52,020 nucleotides of DNA from JBHIET01 sp046760785. Its GTDB lineage: Bacteria; Chloroflexota; Anaerolineae; B4-G1. Below are positions 22,981-29,979 of the stretch, one piece after another (within the stretch, counting starts at the first letter, position 1; every line of letters starts with the position of its first letter). The stretch lies in NCBI GenBank assembly GCA_046760785.1, contig JBHIET010000017.1, positions 1 through 52,020 on the forward strand. The letters run 5' to 3'. The notes under the pieces were generated by a model. The model was given only the letters and a program-made list of their open reading frames with translations. It was not told the origin of the DNA and made no database searches. A program made the translations under genes and the position numbers.

Positions 22981-23318
22981 GCGATTGCATTTTCTGCCGC
23001 ATCGTGCAGGGTGAGGCCCCGGCCCGTATTGCCTATCAGGACGACGAGGTCACTGCCTTTCACGACTTGCATCCCCAGGCTCCCGTTCACATCCTTATCG
23101 TTCCAAACCGCCACATCATCGGCGTGGCCCAGGTGGAGCAGGGGGACGCAGCGTTGGTGGGAAAGCTGTTTGTCGTCGCTCGCCAGTTGGCAGAGCAGGA
23201 GGAGATCGTCAACAGCTATCGCCTGGTGGTCAACAACGGCGCCTTGGCCGGTCAATCCGTGTTTCACTTACACGTGCACCTGCTGGGCGGACGTCGGTTG
23301 GGCTGGCCGCCCGGATAA
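22977..23318 (+). CDS. HIT family nucleotide-binding protein (HINT-like)
   Basis: A 113-residue histidine-triad hydrolase, normal for HinT-type purine nucleoside phosphoramidases. The N-terminal zinc-like pair CIFCRIVQGE is present and the catalytic triad HLHVHLL has His97, His99 and His101. The physiological substrate is unsettled. The ATG overlaps the mtaB stop (ATGA), so translation is probably coupled. Confidence 0.94.
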   Translation: MSDCIFCRIVQGEAPARIAYQDDEVTAFHDLHPQAPVHILIVPNRHIIGVAQVEQGDAALVGKLFVVARQLAEQEEIVNSYRLVVNNGALAGQSVFHLHVHLLGGRRLGWPPG

Positions 23319-23339
23319 TCTGATTTAAGGAGGAAAGTC

Positions 23340-23990
23340 ATGCTAGTCAGAGATCGTATGACCCACAACCCGACCACTATCACGACCGAGACGAGCCTGA
23401 AGGACGCCCTGGAATTGATCCGCAGCAAGCCGTTCCGCCATCTGCCAGTGCTGGACAGTGAGGGCAAACTGGTCGGCATCGTGACCGAGAAGAGTCTGGT
23501 CTACGCCTCTCCTACTCCAGCCACTTCGCTAAGCGTCTTCGAGGTGGATTACATCCTCTCACGCACAAGGGTCGGGCAGATCATCCAGGGAGAGGTCATC
23601 ACCGTGGAACCCGACCTGCCCATCGAGGAGGCAGCGCGCGTAATGATAGACCATCGCATCGGCTGCCTGCCCGTGGTCGAGGGAGATCAACTGGTCGGCA
23701 TCATCAGCGATACCGACATCTTTCGCGTCTTTGTTGAGGGACTGGGAGGCGGGCATCCCTCGCTGCGCATCACCGTCGTTATCCCGGAGGAGGTGGGCAG
23801 CCTGGCGCGGGTCACGAGCCGTGTCGCGGCGCTGGGCGGCAACATTCACTCGCTAGGCACATTCTGGGGCGAGCGGCCTGAAGACCGGATCATCGCCTTC
23901 CGCCTGGAAGGAGTGGATCGAGAAACCGCCGTGCAAGCACTGGAGGCTGAAGGCATTGAGGTCATGGGTGTGTGGGAGCCATCTGCTTGA
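23340..23990 (+). CDS. CBS-CBS-ACT domain protein (AcuB-like)
   Basis: A 216-residue regulatory protein. Two CBS modules (MLVRDRMTHNPTTITTETSL to about 60; VGQIIQGEVITVEPDLPIEE to about 135) are followed by an ACT domain (LRITVVIPEEVGSLARVTSR, then VAALGGNIHSLGTFWG). The layout equals AcuB-type proteins, which bind adenine nucleotides with the CBS pair and perhaps an amino acid with ACT. No enzyme domain is attached. A near-perfect AAGGAGGAAAG ribosome site precedes the ATG. The stop codon lies inside the -35 box of the rpsU promoter. Confidence 0.88.
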   Translation: MLVRDRMTHNPTTITTETSLKDALELIRSKPFRHLPVLDSEGKLVGIVTEKSLVYASPTPATSLSVFEVDYILSRTRVGQIIQGEVITVEPDLPIEEAARVMIDHRIGCLPVVEGDQLVGIISDTDIFRVFVEGLGGGHPSLRITVVIPEEVGSLARVTSRVAALGGNIHSLGTFWGERPEDRIIAFRLEGVDRETAVQALEAEGIEVMGVWEPSA

Positions 23991-24015
23991 CAAGCCTTTG
24001 GTGCACGGTTATAAT
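23987..24015 (+). promoter_or_regulatory. Consensus promoter of rpsU
   Basis: TTGACA (23987-23992), exactly 17 nt, then TATAAT (24010-24015): both hexamers are perfect. The start site would be near 24022, giving a leader of about 50 nt with a GGAGGTG ribosome site. The -35 overlaps the stop codon of the CBS-ACT gene. Confidence 0.9.
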
Positions 24016-24070
24016 GAATTCGCGATCGAAGAACCCGGTTCGAGACTGGATGTAGAGGGAGGTGAAATGA

Positions 24071-24277
24071 GTGACCAGAGTCGTGATTGAGGAGGGTGAG
24101 TCCTTCGATTCCTTGTTGAAGCGTTTCAAGAGGAAGGTACAAACCGACCGTGTGCTGTCGGAGGCACGCCGCCGCCGCTTCTTTGAGAAGCCGAGCGTGA
24201 TCCGCAAACGCAAGAAGGCAGCCAAATTGCGCAAGAGCCGCCGGACGACGTTCAAAGACCGACGTCAGAAGTGGTAG
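24071..24277 (+). CDS. rpsU: 30S ribosomal protein S21
   Basis: A small basic protein of the 30S platform near the anti-Shine-Dalgarno. 68 residues, TRVVIEEGESFDSLLKRFKR followed by the Arg/Lys-rich helix SEARRRRFFEKPSVIRKRKK, all typical of S21. The GTG at 24071 is chosen because GGAGGTG lies 7 nt upstream. The ATG at 24067 is out of frame and gives only a few codons. yqeY follows after 29 nt, a very common bacterial pairing. Confidence 0.96.
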   Translation: MTRVVIEEGESFDSLLKRFKRKVQTDRVLSEARRRRFFEKPSVIRKRKKAAKLRKSRRTTFKDRRQKW

Positions 24278-24306
24278 AGGTATAGACTGCGAAAACGGAG
24301 CCGCGT

Positions 24307-24753
24307 ATGAGCCTAAAGCAACGATTGCGGGACGATCTGAAAGAGGCGTTGCGCGCGCGTGACGAGCGTCGCAAGTCGGTCATTCGTATGGCCCTGGCCG
24401 CGATCACCAATGCCGAGGTTGAGCGTGGCGGCGACCTTGACGATGCCAGCGTGGCCGCGGTGTTGCAGAGGCAGGCCAAACGGCGCCTCGATGCCATCGC
24501 CGAATTGCGGCAGGCCAACCGTCCTGAGCTGCTCGCCGAAGAGGAGGCAGAACTGGCCATCCTCGAAGCCTACCTCCCCAGACTCCTTTCGCGTGAAGAA
24601 ATCGTCGAAGAGGCGCGCCAGGTCATCGCAGAGACCGGAGCGACTGGGATGGGGCAAATGGGTGCGGTGATGCGCCAACTGATGTCCAAACTCAAAGGTC
24701 ACGCCGACGGCCGCCTCGTGAACGAAGTCGTGCGGGAGATGCTGTCTGGCTGA
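24307..24753 (+). CDS. yqeY: GatB/YqeY domain protein
   Basis: A 148-residue helical protein matching YqeY: SLKQRLRDDLKEALRARDER, RKSVIRMALAAITNAEVER, then AEEEAELAILEAYLPRLLS and ATGMGQMGAVMRQLMSKLKG. The domain is the tRNA-binding tail of GatB, but stand-alone YqeY has no proven role. It is likely cotranscribed with rpsU. Confidence 0.94.
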   Translation: MSLKQRLRDDLKEALRARDERRKSVIRMALAAITNAEVERGGDLDDASVAAVLQRQAKRRLDAIAELRQANRPELLAEEEAELAILEAYLPRLLSREEIVEEARQVIAETGATGMGQMGAVMRQLMSKLKGHADGRLVNEVVREMLSG

Positions 24754-24773
24754 GGCGCACTCGTCGAGGAACG

Positions 24774-24821
24774 TATAATGCCAATGGATAGGAGGGAGCG
24801 CCATGTGTGCTCCCTTTTCCC
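24774..24821 (+). promoter_or_regulatory. -10 box followed at once by a terminator-like hairpin (possible attenuator of the pgpH-like gene)
   Basis: A perfect TATAAT at 24774-24779 would start transcription near 24786; a matching -35 is weak. A hairpin GGGAGC (24794-24799) / GCTCCC (24809-24814) with TTTTCCCTTTT follows, before the ATG at 24840. It may simply end the rpsU-yqeY transcript, or it may act as an early terminator in the leader of the HD gene. Confidence 0.45.
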
Positions 24822-24839
24822 TTTTGTCAACCTTGAGCG

Positions 24840-26981
24840 ATGAGCACGAACACATCCAGTGCCAGAGGCAACGGAGAGGAATCCACATCGCGTCAGGCCA
24901 GTCACCGCTGGTGGGCCTGGCTGCGCTTGATCCTGCTGGGAACAGTACTGGCAGGAGTCACAGCCATCGTGATGGTTGTTCCCCTATTGCCTACCGATCA
25001 GGAGGTGCTGGCGGAGGGAGACGTCGCCCTCGAGGACATACGCGCTCCCCGGAGCGTCACGTTCGAGAGCGCTATACTGCGCGCGAGGGAGCAAGAGCGG
25101 GCCGCAGCCGAGGTCGAGCCGATCTACACTATCCCCGATCCTGCGTTAGCCCGTCAACAGCGAGATCGCGCCCACCAGGTGCTTGACTACCTGGAATCGG
25201 TGCGCGCTGATCCCCTTGCTTCCTCTGCTCAAAAACAAAGTTGGATTCTGGCCGTGGAGGAACTGGCAGACCTTCCACCAGAAACGCTTGGGCTTCTCGT
25301 CGCCTTGTCCGACGAAGAGTGGAACCAGGTACGTCTGGAAACTCGAGATGTGCTCGATCAGGCGATGCGCAGAGAGATTCGAGAGGGCCACCTGGAAGAA
25401 GCCCGTGAGGAAGTGCCTGCTCTGGTCAGCCTGGATCTGTCAGACAAAGAAGCCTCAGTCACCACCGCGCTCGTGCAGCACTTTCTAGTTCCCAACTCTT
25501 TCCCCAATCCCACAGCGACCGCCGAAGCCCAGGCTCGTGCCCGCGAGGAAGTACCACCTGTACTACGCACCTTCGAAGCCGACGAGGTCGTCGTGCGGGA
25601 AGGGACTCGCGTCACGCCGCTCCACCTGGAGGCGCTGGGGCAACTTGGTCTGCAGAAATCATCAGAGGTGAAGTGGACGGATTTCGCGGGGGCAATTCTG
25701 CTGTCCATAGCAGGTGCATTGTTGCTCGGGCTTTACCTGGCGCGCTTTCAGCCTGATGTGCTCTGGTGCGGGCAAAAACTTTTCCTGTTGGTGCTGCTAA
25801 CCGTTTGCTTGGTGATCGGAGTAGGGCGGATGGTACCAGGAGGTGTGGTGTTACGCTACCTCGTGCCCGCACCGGCCCTGGCTATGCTGACGACGGCTGC
25901 CCTGGGGCCACACGCGGGAGTAGCAACCGCCATTTTCCTTGGCGGTGCTGCTGGCGCTATCGCCGATAACCCCTTGGAGATAACCACCTACGTTGCTCTG
26001 GGAGGACTGGTCGCCACGCTCACGATGGAGCGCGTCGAGCGCATTAGCACGTTGTTTCGCGCAGGCTTATTTGCTTCCCTGGTACACGTCATCACCATCT
26101 TCGTCTTCCACTTCCCACAGGACATGTCCCAGCTTGGCGGCTTGCTGATCCCGGTGTTGACTGGCGTCATCAACGGAGGCGTCTCGGCCAGCCTGGCCCT
26201 GGGTGGGCTCTTCTTGATTGGGCCGCTGTTCGATATCACCACGACGATGCGGCTCGTCGAACTTAGCCGGCCCGACCATCCGCTCCTGCAGCGGCTGTTG
26301 CGCGAAGCACCGGCCACCTACCATCACAGCCTGATGGTTGCGAACCTGGCCGAGCAGGCGGCCGAGCGTATCGGTGCCGATCCTCTGCTCACCCGCGTGG
26401 GGGCTTACTACCACGATGTGGGTAAGATTGCCCGCCCGTACTTCTTCACCGAGAACCAGGTCGAAGGCGTGAATCCCCACGACCGGCTCGACCCGCACAC
26501 AAGCGCCGAGATCATCATTGATCACGTCAGGGATGGCCTGAAACTGGCGCGGCGCTACCGGCTGCCTCGCCGCGTACGTGCCTTCGTTCCCGAGCACCAC
26601 GGCACCAACCGGGCCAGTTTTCTCTACAATGAGGCTGTGCAACTGGCAGGCGACGATGCGTTGGTTAATGAGGACGACTTTCGCTACCCCGGCCCCAAGC
26701 CGCAGAGCAGAGAGACTGCCTTGGTGATGCTGGCCGACGGCTGTGAGGCCGCCGTGCGCGCCGCGCGCCCCGCCAACGCTGAGGAGGTGGCGGAGATCGT
26801 CGGTCGCGTGACCCGCCAGCGCGAGGACGATGGCCAACTGAGCGAATGCGACCTGACCCTACGAGATTTGGAGACCGTGCGCGAGGTCTTCATCTCCAGC
26901 CTGAAGGGAGTTTACCATCCACGCATCCAATATCCACATCGGGAAACACAACCGGTGAGTGAAGGCGAGCTCCAAAACTGA
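24840..26981 (+). CDS. 7TM-HD domain protein, PgpH-type cyclic-di-AMP phosphodiesterase
   Basis: A 713-residue membrane enzyme. It has an N-terminal membrane helix near 25-48 and a large extracytoplasmic 7TMR-HDED region (VLAEGDVALEDIRAPRSVTF to about 265, including EADEVVVREGTRVTPLHLEA). About seven membrane segments follow (280-480), then a cytoplasmic HD domain with TYHHSLMVANLAEQAAERIG and YYHDVGKIARP (His525-Asp526). In Listeria and Bacillus this family degrades c-di-AMP to pApA. That activity is inferred by architecture here. ybeY follows immediately, as in many bacteria. Confidence 0.9.
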   Translation: MSTNTSSARGNGEESTSRQASHRWWAWLRLILLGTVLAGVTAIVMVVPLLPTDQEVLAEGDVALEDIRAPRSVTFESAILRAREQERAAAEVEPIYTIPDPALARQQRDRAHQVLDYLESVRADPLASSAQKQSWILAVEELADLPPETLGLLVALSDEEWNQVRLETRDVLDQAMRREIREGHLEEAREEVPALVSLDLSDKEASVTTALVQHFLVPNSFPNPTATAEAQARAREEVPPVLRTFEADEVVVREGTRVTPLHLEALGQLGLQKSSEVKWTDFAGAILLSIAGALLLGLYLARFQPDVLWCGQKLFLLVLLTVCLVIGVGRMVPGGVVLRYLVPAPALAMLTTAALGPHAGVATAIFLGGAAGAIADNPLEITTYVALGGLVATLTMERVERISTLFRAGLFASLVHVITIFVFHFPQDMSQLGGLLIPVLTGVINGGVSASLALGGLFLIGPLFDITTTMRLVELSRPDHPLLQRLLREAPATYHHSLMVANLAEQAAERIGADPLLTRVGAYYHDVGKIARPYFFTENQVEGVNPHDRLDPHTSAEIIIDHVRDGLKLARRYRLPRRVRAFVPEHHGTNRASFLYNEAVQLAGDDALVNEDDFRYPGPKPQSRETALVMLADGCEAAVRAARPANAEEVAEIVGRVTRQREDDGQLSECDLTLRDLETVREVFISSLKGVYHPRIQYPHRETQPVSEGELQN

Positions 26982-26982
26982 T

Positions 26983-27465
26983 ATGTCTTTCCATACTATT
27001 GAGATACAGATTGACGAGCAATTTCAGGCGCGAACTTCACCCGAACCGCTGCGCCTGGCTGCGCTGGAGACCCTGAAGAGCATGCACGAGCAGATTGAGG
27101 AGCCGTGCGAGTTAGCCGTGGTGGTGACCGACGACGAGGCGCTGCACGAACTCAACCTGCGCCACCGGGGTGTGGATGCACCGACGGACGTGTTGGCTTT
27201 CCCTGACGAGACACGCGGACCGTTTGTCAGTGCGCCCGGCCTCCCGCGCTACCTGGGCGACGTCGTCATCTCGTTCCCACGCGCCGAGGCTCAGGCCGAG
27301 GAAGCAGGCCACGGGGTGCAGGCAGAGCTGCAACTGCTGGTCGTCCACGGGGTGCTGCATCTCCTGGGATACGACGACGTGACGGAGGAACAGCGGGCGC
27401 AGATGTGGGCCGTTCAGGCCGAGATTCTTCAGGCACTAGATGTCGAGGTAAACCTCCCAGCGTGA
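26983..27465 (+). CDS. ybeY: Endoribonuclease YbeY, with one altered metal ligand
   Basis: Metal-dependent RNase for 16S rRNA 3'-end maturation and ribosome quality control. 160 residues from the ATG at 26983, one base after the pgpH-like stop. The fold signatures LNLRHRGVDAPTDVLAFPDE and LGDVVISFPRA are present. The zinc motif should be HGxLHLxGYDH. Here it reads HGVLHLLGYDD, so His122 and His126 are kept but the third ligand is Asp132. Asp can bind zinc, so the enzyme may still work. Immediately downstream lies an inverted repeat. Confidence 0.92.
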   Translation: MSFHTIEIQIDEQFQARTSPEPLRLAALETLKSMHEQIEEPCELAVVVTDDEALHELNLRHRGVDAPTDVLAFPDETRGPFVSAPGLPRYLGDVVISFPRAEAQAEEAGHGVQAELQLLVVHGVLHLLGYDDVTEEQRAQMWAVQAEILQALDVEVNLPA

Positions 27466-27467
27466 TG

Positions 27468-27582
27468 ACCACTCAACACACCCTCCCGCAGGTTATATTT
27501 GACAGCATTTGCGGGCCTGAATATCCGGTCGCGATGTACTTTTGCGCCTAAAAGCGTCCAAACCTGCGGGAGGATGAGTGGT
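27468..27582. repeat. Long inverted repeat between ybeY and the dgkA-like gene
   Basis: The left arm at 27468-27494 (ACCACTCA, a short insertion, then CCTCCCGCAGGTT) pairs with the right arm at 27561-27582 (AACCTGCGGGAGG, A, TGAGTGGT). They enclose a loop of about 66 nt that contains a perfect TTGACA at 27499-27504. The right arm ends at the upstream side of the dgkA-like start. This looks like a small miniature-element-type repeat. Confidence 0.65.
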
Positions 27583-27595
27583 TATCCGGTGTGAT

Positions 27596-27982
27596 ATGGG
27601 TATGCGCAGCCGAAATATCGTCGAGAGTTTTCGCTTTGCCTTTTCCGGCCTGTGGTACGCACTGCGCACCCAGCGCAACACGCGCATTCACCTGGTCATC
27701 GCTGCCGCCGCGATTGCACTGGGTGTGTGGCTAGGTCTATCGCTCACCCAGTGGGCAGTGCTGGCGCTGACCATCGGCTTTGTGCTGGTGAGCGAGATGC
27801 TGAACACCGTGGCAGAGACGCTGGTGGACCTGGTCAGCCCCGGCTACCACCCGCTGGCGAAGGTGATCAAGGACGTGACGGCGGCAGCGGTGCTGTTGAC
27901 AGCCATCATCTCCGTCATCGTCGGCCTGCTGGTGCTGGGCCCGCCGCTGTGGATGCGACTCTTGGGAGGAAGGCTGAGATGA
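27596..27982 (+). CDS. Diacylglycerol/undecaprenol kinase family protein
   Basis: A 128-residue integral membrane kinase of the DgkA family. RSRNIVESFRFAFSGLWYAL begins the amphipathic N-terminal helix. The catalytic loop is SEMLNTVAETLVDL, and HPLAKVIKDVTAAAVLLTAI completes the site, with three membrane segments in total. Gram-positive-type members phosphorylate undecaprenol for cell-wall lipid recycling; E. coli DgkA phosphorylates diacylglycerol. Which applies here is not visible. The ATG at 27596 is preferred; GTG 27578 lies in the repeat arm. Confidence 0.88.
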   Translation: MGMRSRNIVESFRFAFSGLWYALRTQRNTRIHLVIAAAAIALGVWLGLSLTQWAVLALTIGFVLVSEMLNTVAETLVDLVSPGYHPLAKVIKDVTAAAVLLTAIISVIVGLLVLGPPLWMRLLGGRLR

Positions 27983-28047
27983 ATGTTGCTCTCGCGCTTT
28001 ATCGAGAATGGGTCACTGTATCGCAAGACCCGCCGGTGTGACTGAGT

Positions 28048-28248
28048 GTGATTGACGTCCAGCCGGAACGGTCGCACGATGGCGAAGACCTGAGCGAGGA
28101 TGAAGTGATCGCCTTCTGCAAACGACGGCTCGACGAGTGGCAGGTGCCCTGGAAGGTCGAGTTCCGCCGTGAATTGCCCAAGTCCTTCGTCGGCAAGGTG
28201 CTGCGCCGGCTGCTGGTGGAGGAGGAAGCACATCTCAATGAACAATGA
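28048..28248 (+). pseudogene. C-terminal remnant of an AMP-forming acyl-CoA ligase
   Basis: The frame reads LSEDEVIAFCKRRLDEWQVP, then WKVEFRRELPKSFVGKVLRR. This is the extreme C-terminal lid of long-chain acyl-CoA synthetases (AMP-binding_C) with its catalytic-loop PKSFVGKVLRR. The main adenylation domain, about 450 residues, is missing upstream, where dgkA now lies. It is a truncated relic left by a deletion. Confidence 0.75.
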
Positions 28249-28383
28249 GCCAACGACCAATGACCAACCGGGTTTTCGGATTGAATCATTGATTGTGGGC
28301 TACTCGCTGCATGGGACGCCTCCGAGACGGGGGCCTCGAGCATTCTATACCGAGAACTAGACCGGGGAGGGGAACGACGTCGA

Positions 28384-28857
28384 ATGAACGCGCATCAACC
28401 CGTCTATTTGACCGCCGAGGGCGCGGAAAACCTGCGCCGGGAACTAGACCATCTGACCAACGTGAAGCGTCCTGCGCTGGCCGAGCGGCTCCGGAAGGCT
28501 ATCCAGCAAGGAGACCTGTGGGAGAACGCCGACTACATCACTGCTAAGGAGGAGCAGGGTTTCCTTGAAGGGCGTATCCAGCAGATCGAAACGATGCTGC
28601 ACAACGCGGTGATCATTCAGGAGAATGGTCTCACGGATGAGGTTGCCCTGGGCAGCCGCGTCACCGTCGTCGAGGAGGGGACGGAGGAGCCGGAGACTTT
28701 TCACATCGTCGGGCCGGCCGAGGCAGACCCGATCAACGGCAAAGTCTCCCACGAGTCGCCGCTGGGCCAGGCTTTGCTGGGACATCGCGTAGGAGACGTC
28801 GTCACTGTGGAGGCCCCAGGAGGGGTAATTATCTTCAGGATCACTGCCATCGAGTGA
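28384..28857 (+). CDS. greA: Transcription elongation factor GreA
   Basis: Binds RNA polymerase through the secondary channel and triggers cleavage of backtracked RNA. 157 residues. The N-terminal coiled coil carries the tip motif GDLWENADY (43-51) with acidic Asp44 and Glu47, where most GreA proteins have GDLSENAEY, so residue 46 is Trp for Ser. The C-terminal domain has SPLGQALLGHRVGDVVTVEA. A possible -10 TATACC is at 28346-28351 and GGGGAGGGGA precedes the ATG. Confidence 0.95.
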   Translation: MNAHQPVYLTAEGAENLRRELDHLTNVKRPALAERLRKAIQQGDLWENADYITAKEEQGFLEGRIQQIETMLHNAVIIQENGLTDEVALGSRVTVVEEGTEEPETFHIVGPAEADPINGKVSHESPLGQALLGHRVGDVVTVEAPGGVIIFRITAIE

Positions 28858-28957
28858 CCCCACCGTTCATCCACAGAGGTGTGACGCACTCGCCTGCCAA
28901 AAGTGCGTCGCCCCCAAATTCCCAAGCGTAATCAATGCGCAACAATTCTGTAACCCC

Positions 28958-28986
28958 TAGATACCAGGTCTGCGCTAGCATATAAC
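28958..28986 (+). promoter_or_regulatory. Possible promoter of the response-regulator gene
   Basis: TAGATA (28958-28963) and TATAAC (28981-28986) are 17 nt apart, matching 4/6 and 5/6. The predicted transcript would begin near 28993, and a GGGAG site lies close by. The spacing to the ATG at 29000 is short, so the fit is only fair. Confidence 0.35.
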
Positions 28987-28999
28987 TGAGGGAGAAGCT

Positions 29000-29824
29000 A
29001 TGGCTCCGACAGCCAAGATCCTGGTTGTTGATGACGACGCGCTGATCCGCAAGTATTTGGAAAAGGTGCTCACACACGACGGCCACCAGGTATTGGCCGT
29101 GGAGAGCGGAGAGGCGGCGCTGGAGTGCATCGCGGCTCAGGAGTTCGACCTGGCGCTGGTAGACCTGATGATGCCAGGTATTGAGGGCATGGAGGTGCTG
29201 GCGGCATTGCGCCAGCAAGCGCCGGACACGGTCGCCATCGTGCTCACCGCCCACGCCTCATTAGAGACGTCGGTCGAAGCGTTGCGCCAGGGTGCTCACG
29301 ACTATTTGTTCAAGCCCTGCAAAACAGTTGCCCTGCGCGAGAGCGTGCGCACGGGGCTGCTCAAGCGTCAGCAAGCACTGCAGCAACGTGAACTGCTGGC
29401 CCAACTGGAACATAGCATGGCACAGAACCTGCAGGACATTCGCGTAGCCGCCGCCAAACGGATCGCTGTTCCGCATCCCGCCACTACCAGGCCCGCCGAG
29501 GAGCGGACGCGCTTTCTGCAACGGGGCGCACTGATCGTGGATTTTATGCGACACGTGATCATGCTCGAGGGCCATCTGCTGGAGCTCAGCCCTACCGAGT
29601 TTGACCTGCTGGCCTACCTGGTCAGCGAAGCCCCGCGCGTCGTCTCATCACAGGAACTGATGCGCGAGGTGCAAGGATACGAAGGTGAGGTGTGGGAAGC
29701 GCACGACACGGTGCGCTACCACGTCTACCGCATCCGGCGGAAGATAAAAGTGGCCACAGGACTCAAAGAGGTCATCCGCACAGTGCGCGGGATAGGCTAT
29801 ACGATCAGAGAGCCGTTCGCGTAG
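29000..29824 (+). CDS. OmpR/PhoB-type response regulator with a coiled linker
   Basis: A 274-residue two-component regulator. The receiver domain (KILVVDDDALIRKYLEKVLT) has the acidic pocket at 11-13, phospho-acceptor Asp55 in LALVDLMMPG and a conserved Lys in YLFKPCK. A Gln-rich linker of about 45 residues (LLKRQQALQQRELLAQLEHS) follows, then a winged-helix DNA-binding domain (LLELSPTEFDLLAYLVSEAP to GLKEVIRTVRGIGYTIREPF). The HASLETSVEALRQGAHDYLF stretch resembles NtrC-type receivers. No histidine kinase is adjacent, so it is an orphan here. A strong terminator follows. Confidence 0.93.
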   Translation: MAPTAKILVVDDDALIRKYLEKVLTHDGHQVLAVESGEAALECIAAQEFDLALVDLMMPGIEGMEVLAALRQQAPDTVAIVLTAHASLETSVEALRQGAHDYLFKPCKTVALRESVRTGLLKRQQALQQRELLAQLEHSMAQNLQDIRVAAAKRIAVPHPATTRPAEERTRFLQRGALIVDFMRHVIMLEGHLLELSPTEFDLLAYLVSEAPRVVSSQELMREVQGYEGEVWEAHDTVRYHVYRIRRKIKVATGLKEVIRTVRGIGYTIREPFA

Positions 29825-29845
29825 TAAGGCTTTTCCAGACGTGGT

Positions 29846-29880
29846 AAAGAGGCGACCGTTCCTGGTCGCCTCTTTTATAC
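29846..29880 (+). terminator. Intrinsic terminator after the response regulator
   Basis: A perfect 12-bp stem AAAGAGGCGACC (29846-29857) / GGTCGCCTCTTT (29864-29875) with a 6-nt loop runs into TTTTATA. It is 22 nt after the stop codon. Its A-flank means it could work in both directions. Confidence 0.9.
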
Positions 29881-29937
29881 ACAAACACAACTGCCACAGA
29901 ATTGCCACACAACGCTAACGGCATACGGCGTGCTTTG

Positions 29938-29946
29938 TGCTATGAT
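29938..29946 (+). promoter_or_regulatory. Extended -10 promoter of the secreted propeller protein
   Basis: TGCTATGAT is an extended -10 (TGn plus TATGAT, 5/6). The -35 region is weak. The predicted start near 29953 gives a short leader with GGGGGAGCAGAG before the ATG at 29980. Confidence 0.45.
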
Positions 29947-29979
29947 TATGATGGAGTGTACCATCGGGGGAGCAGAGCG

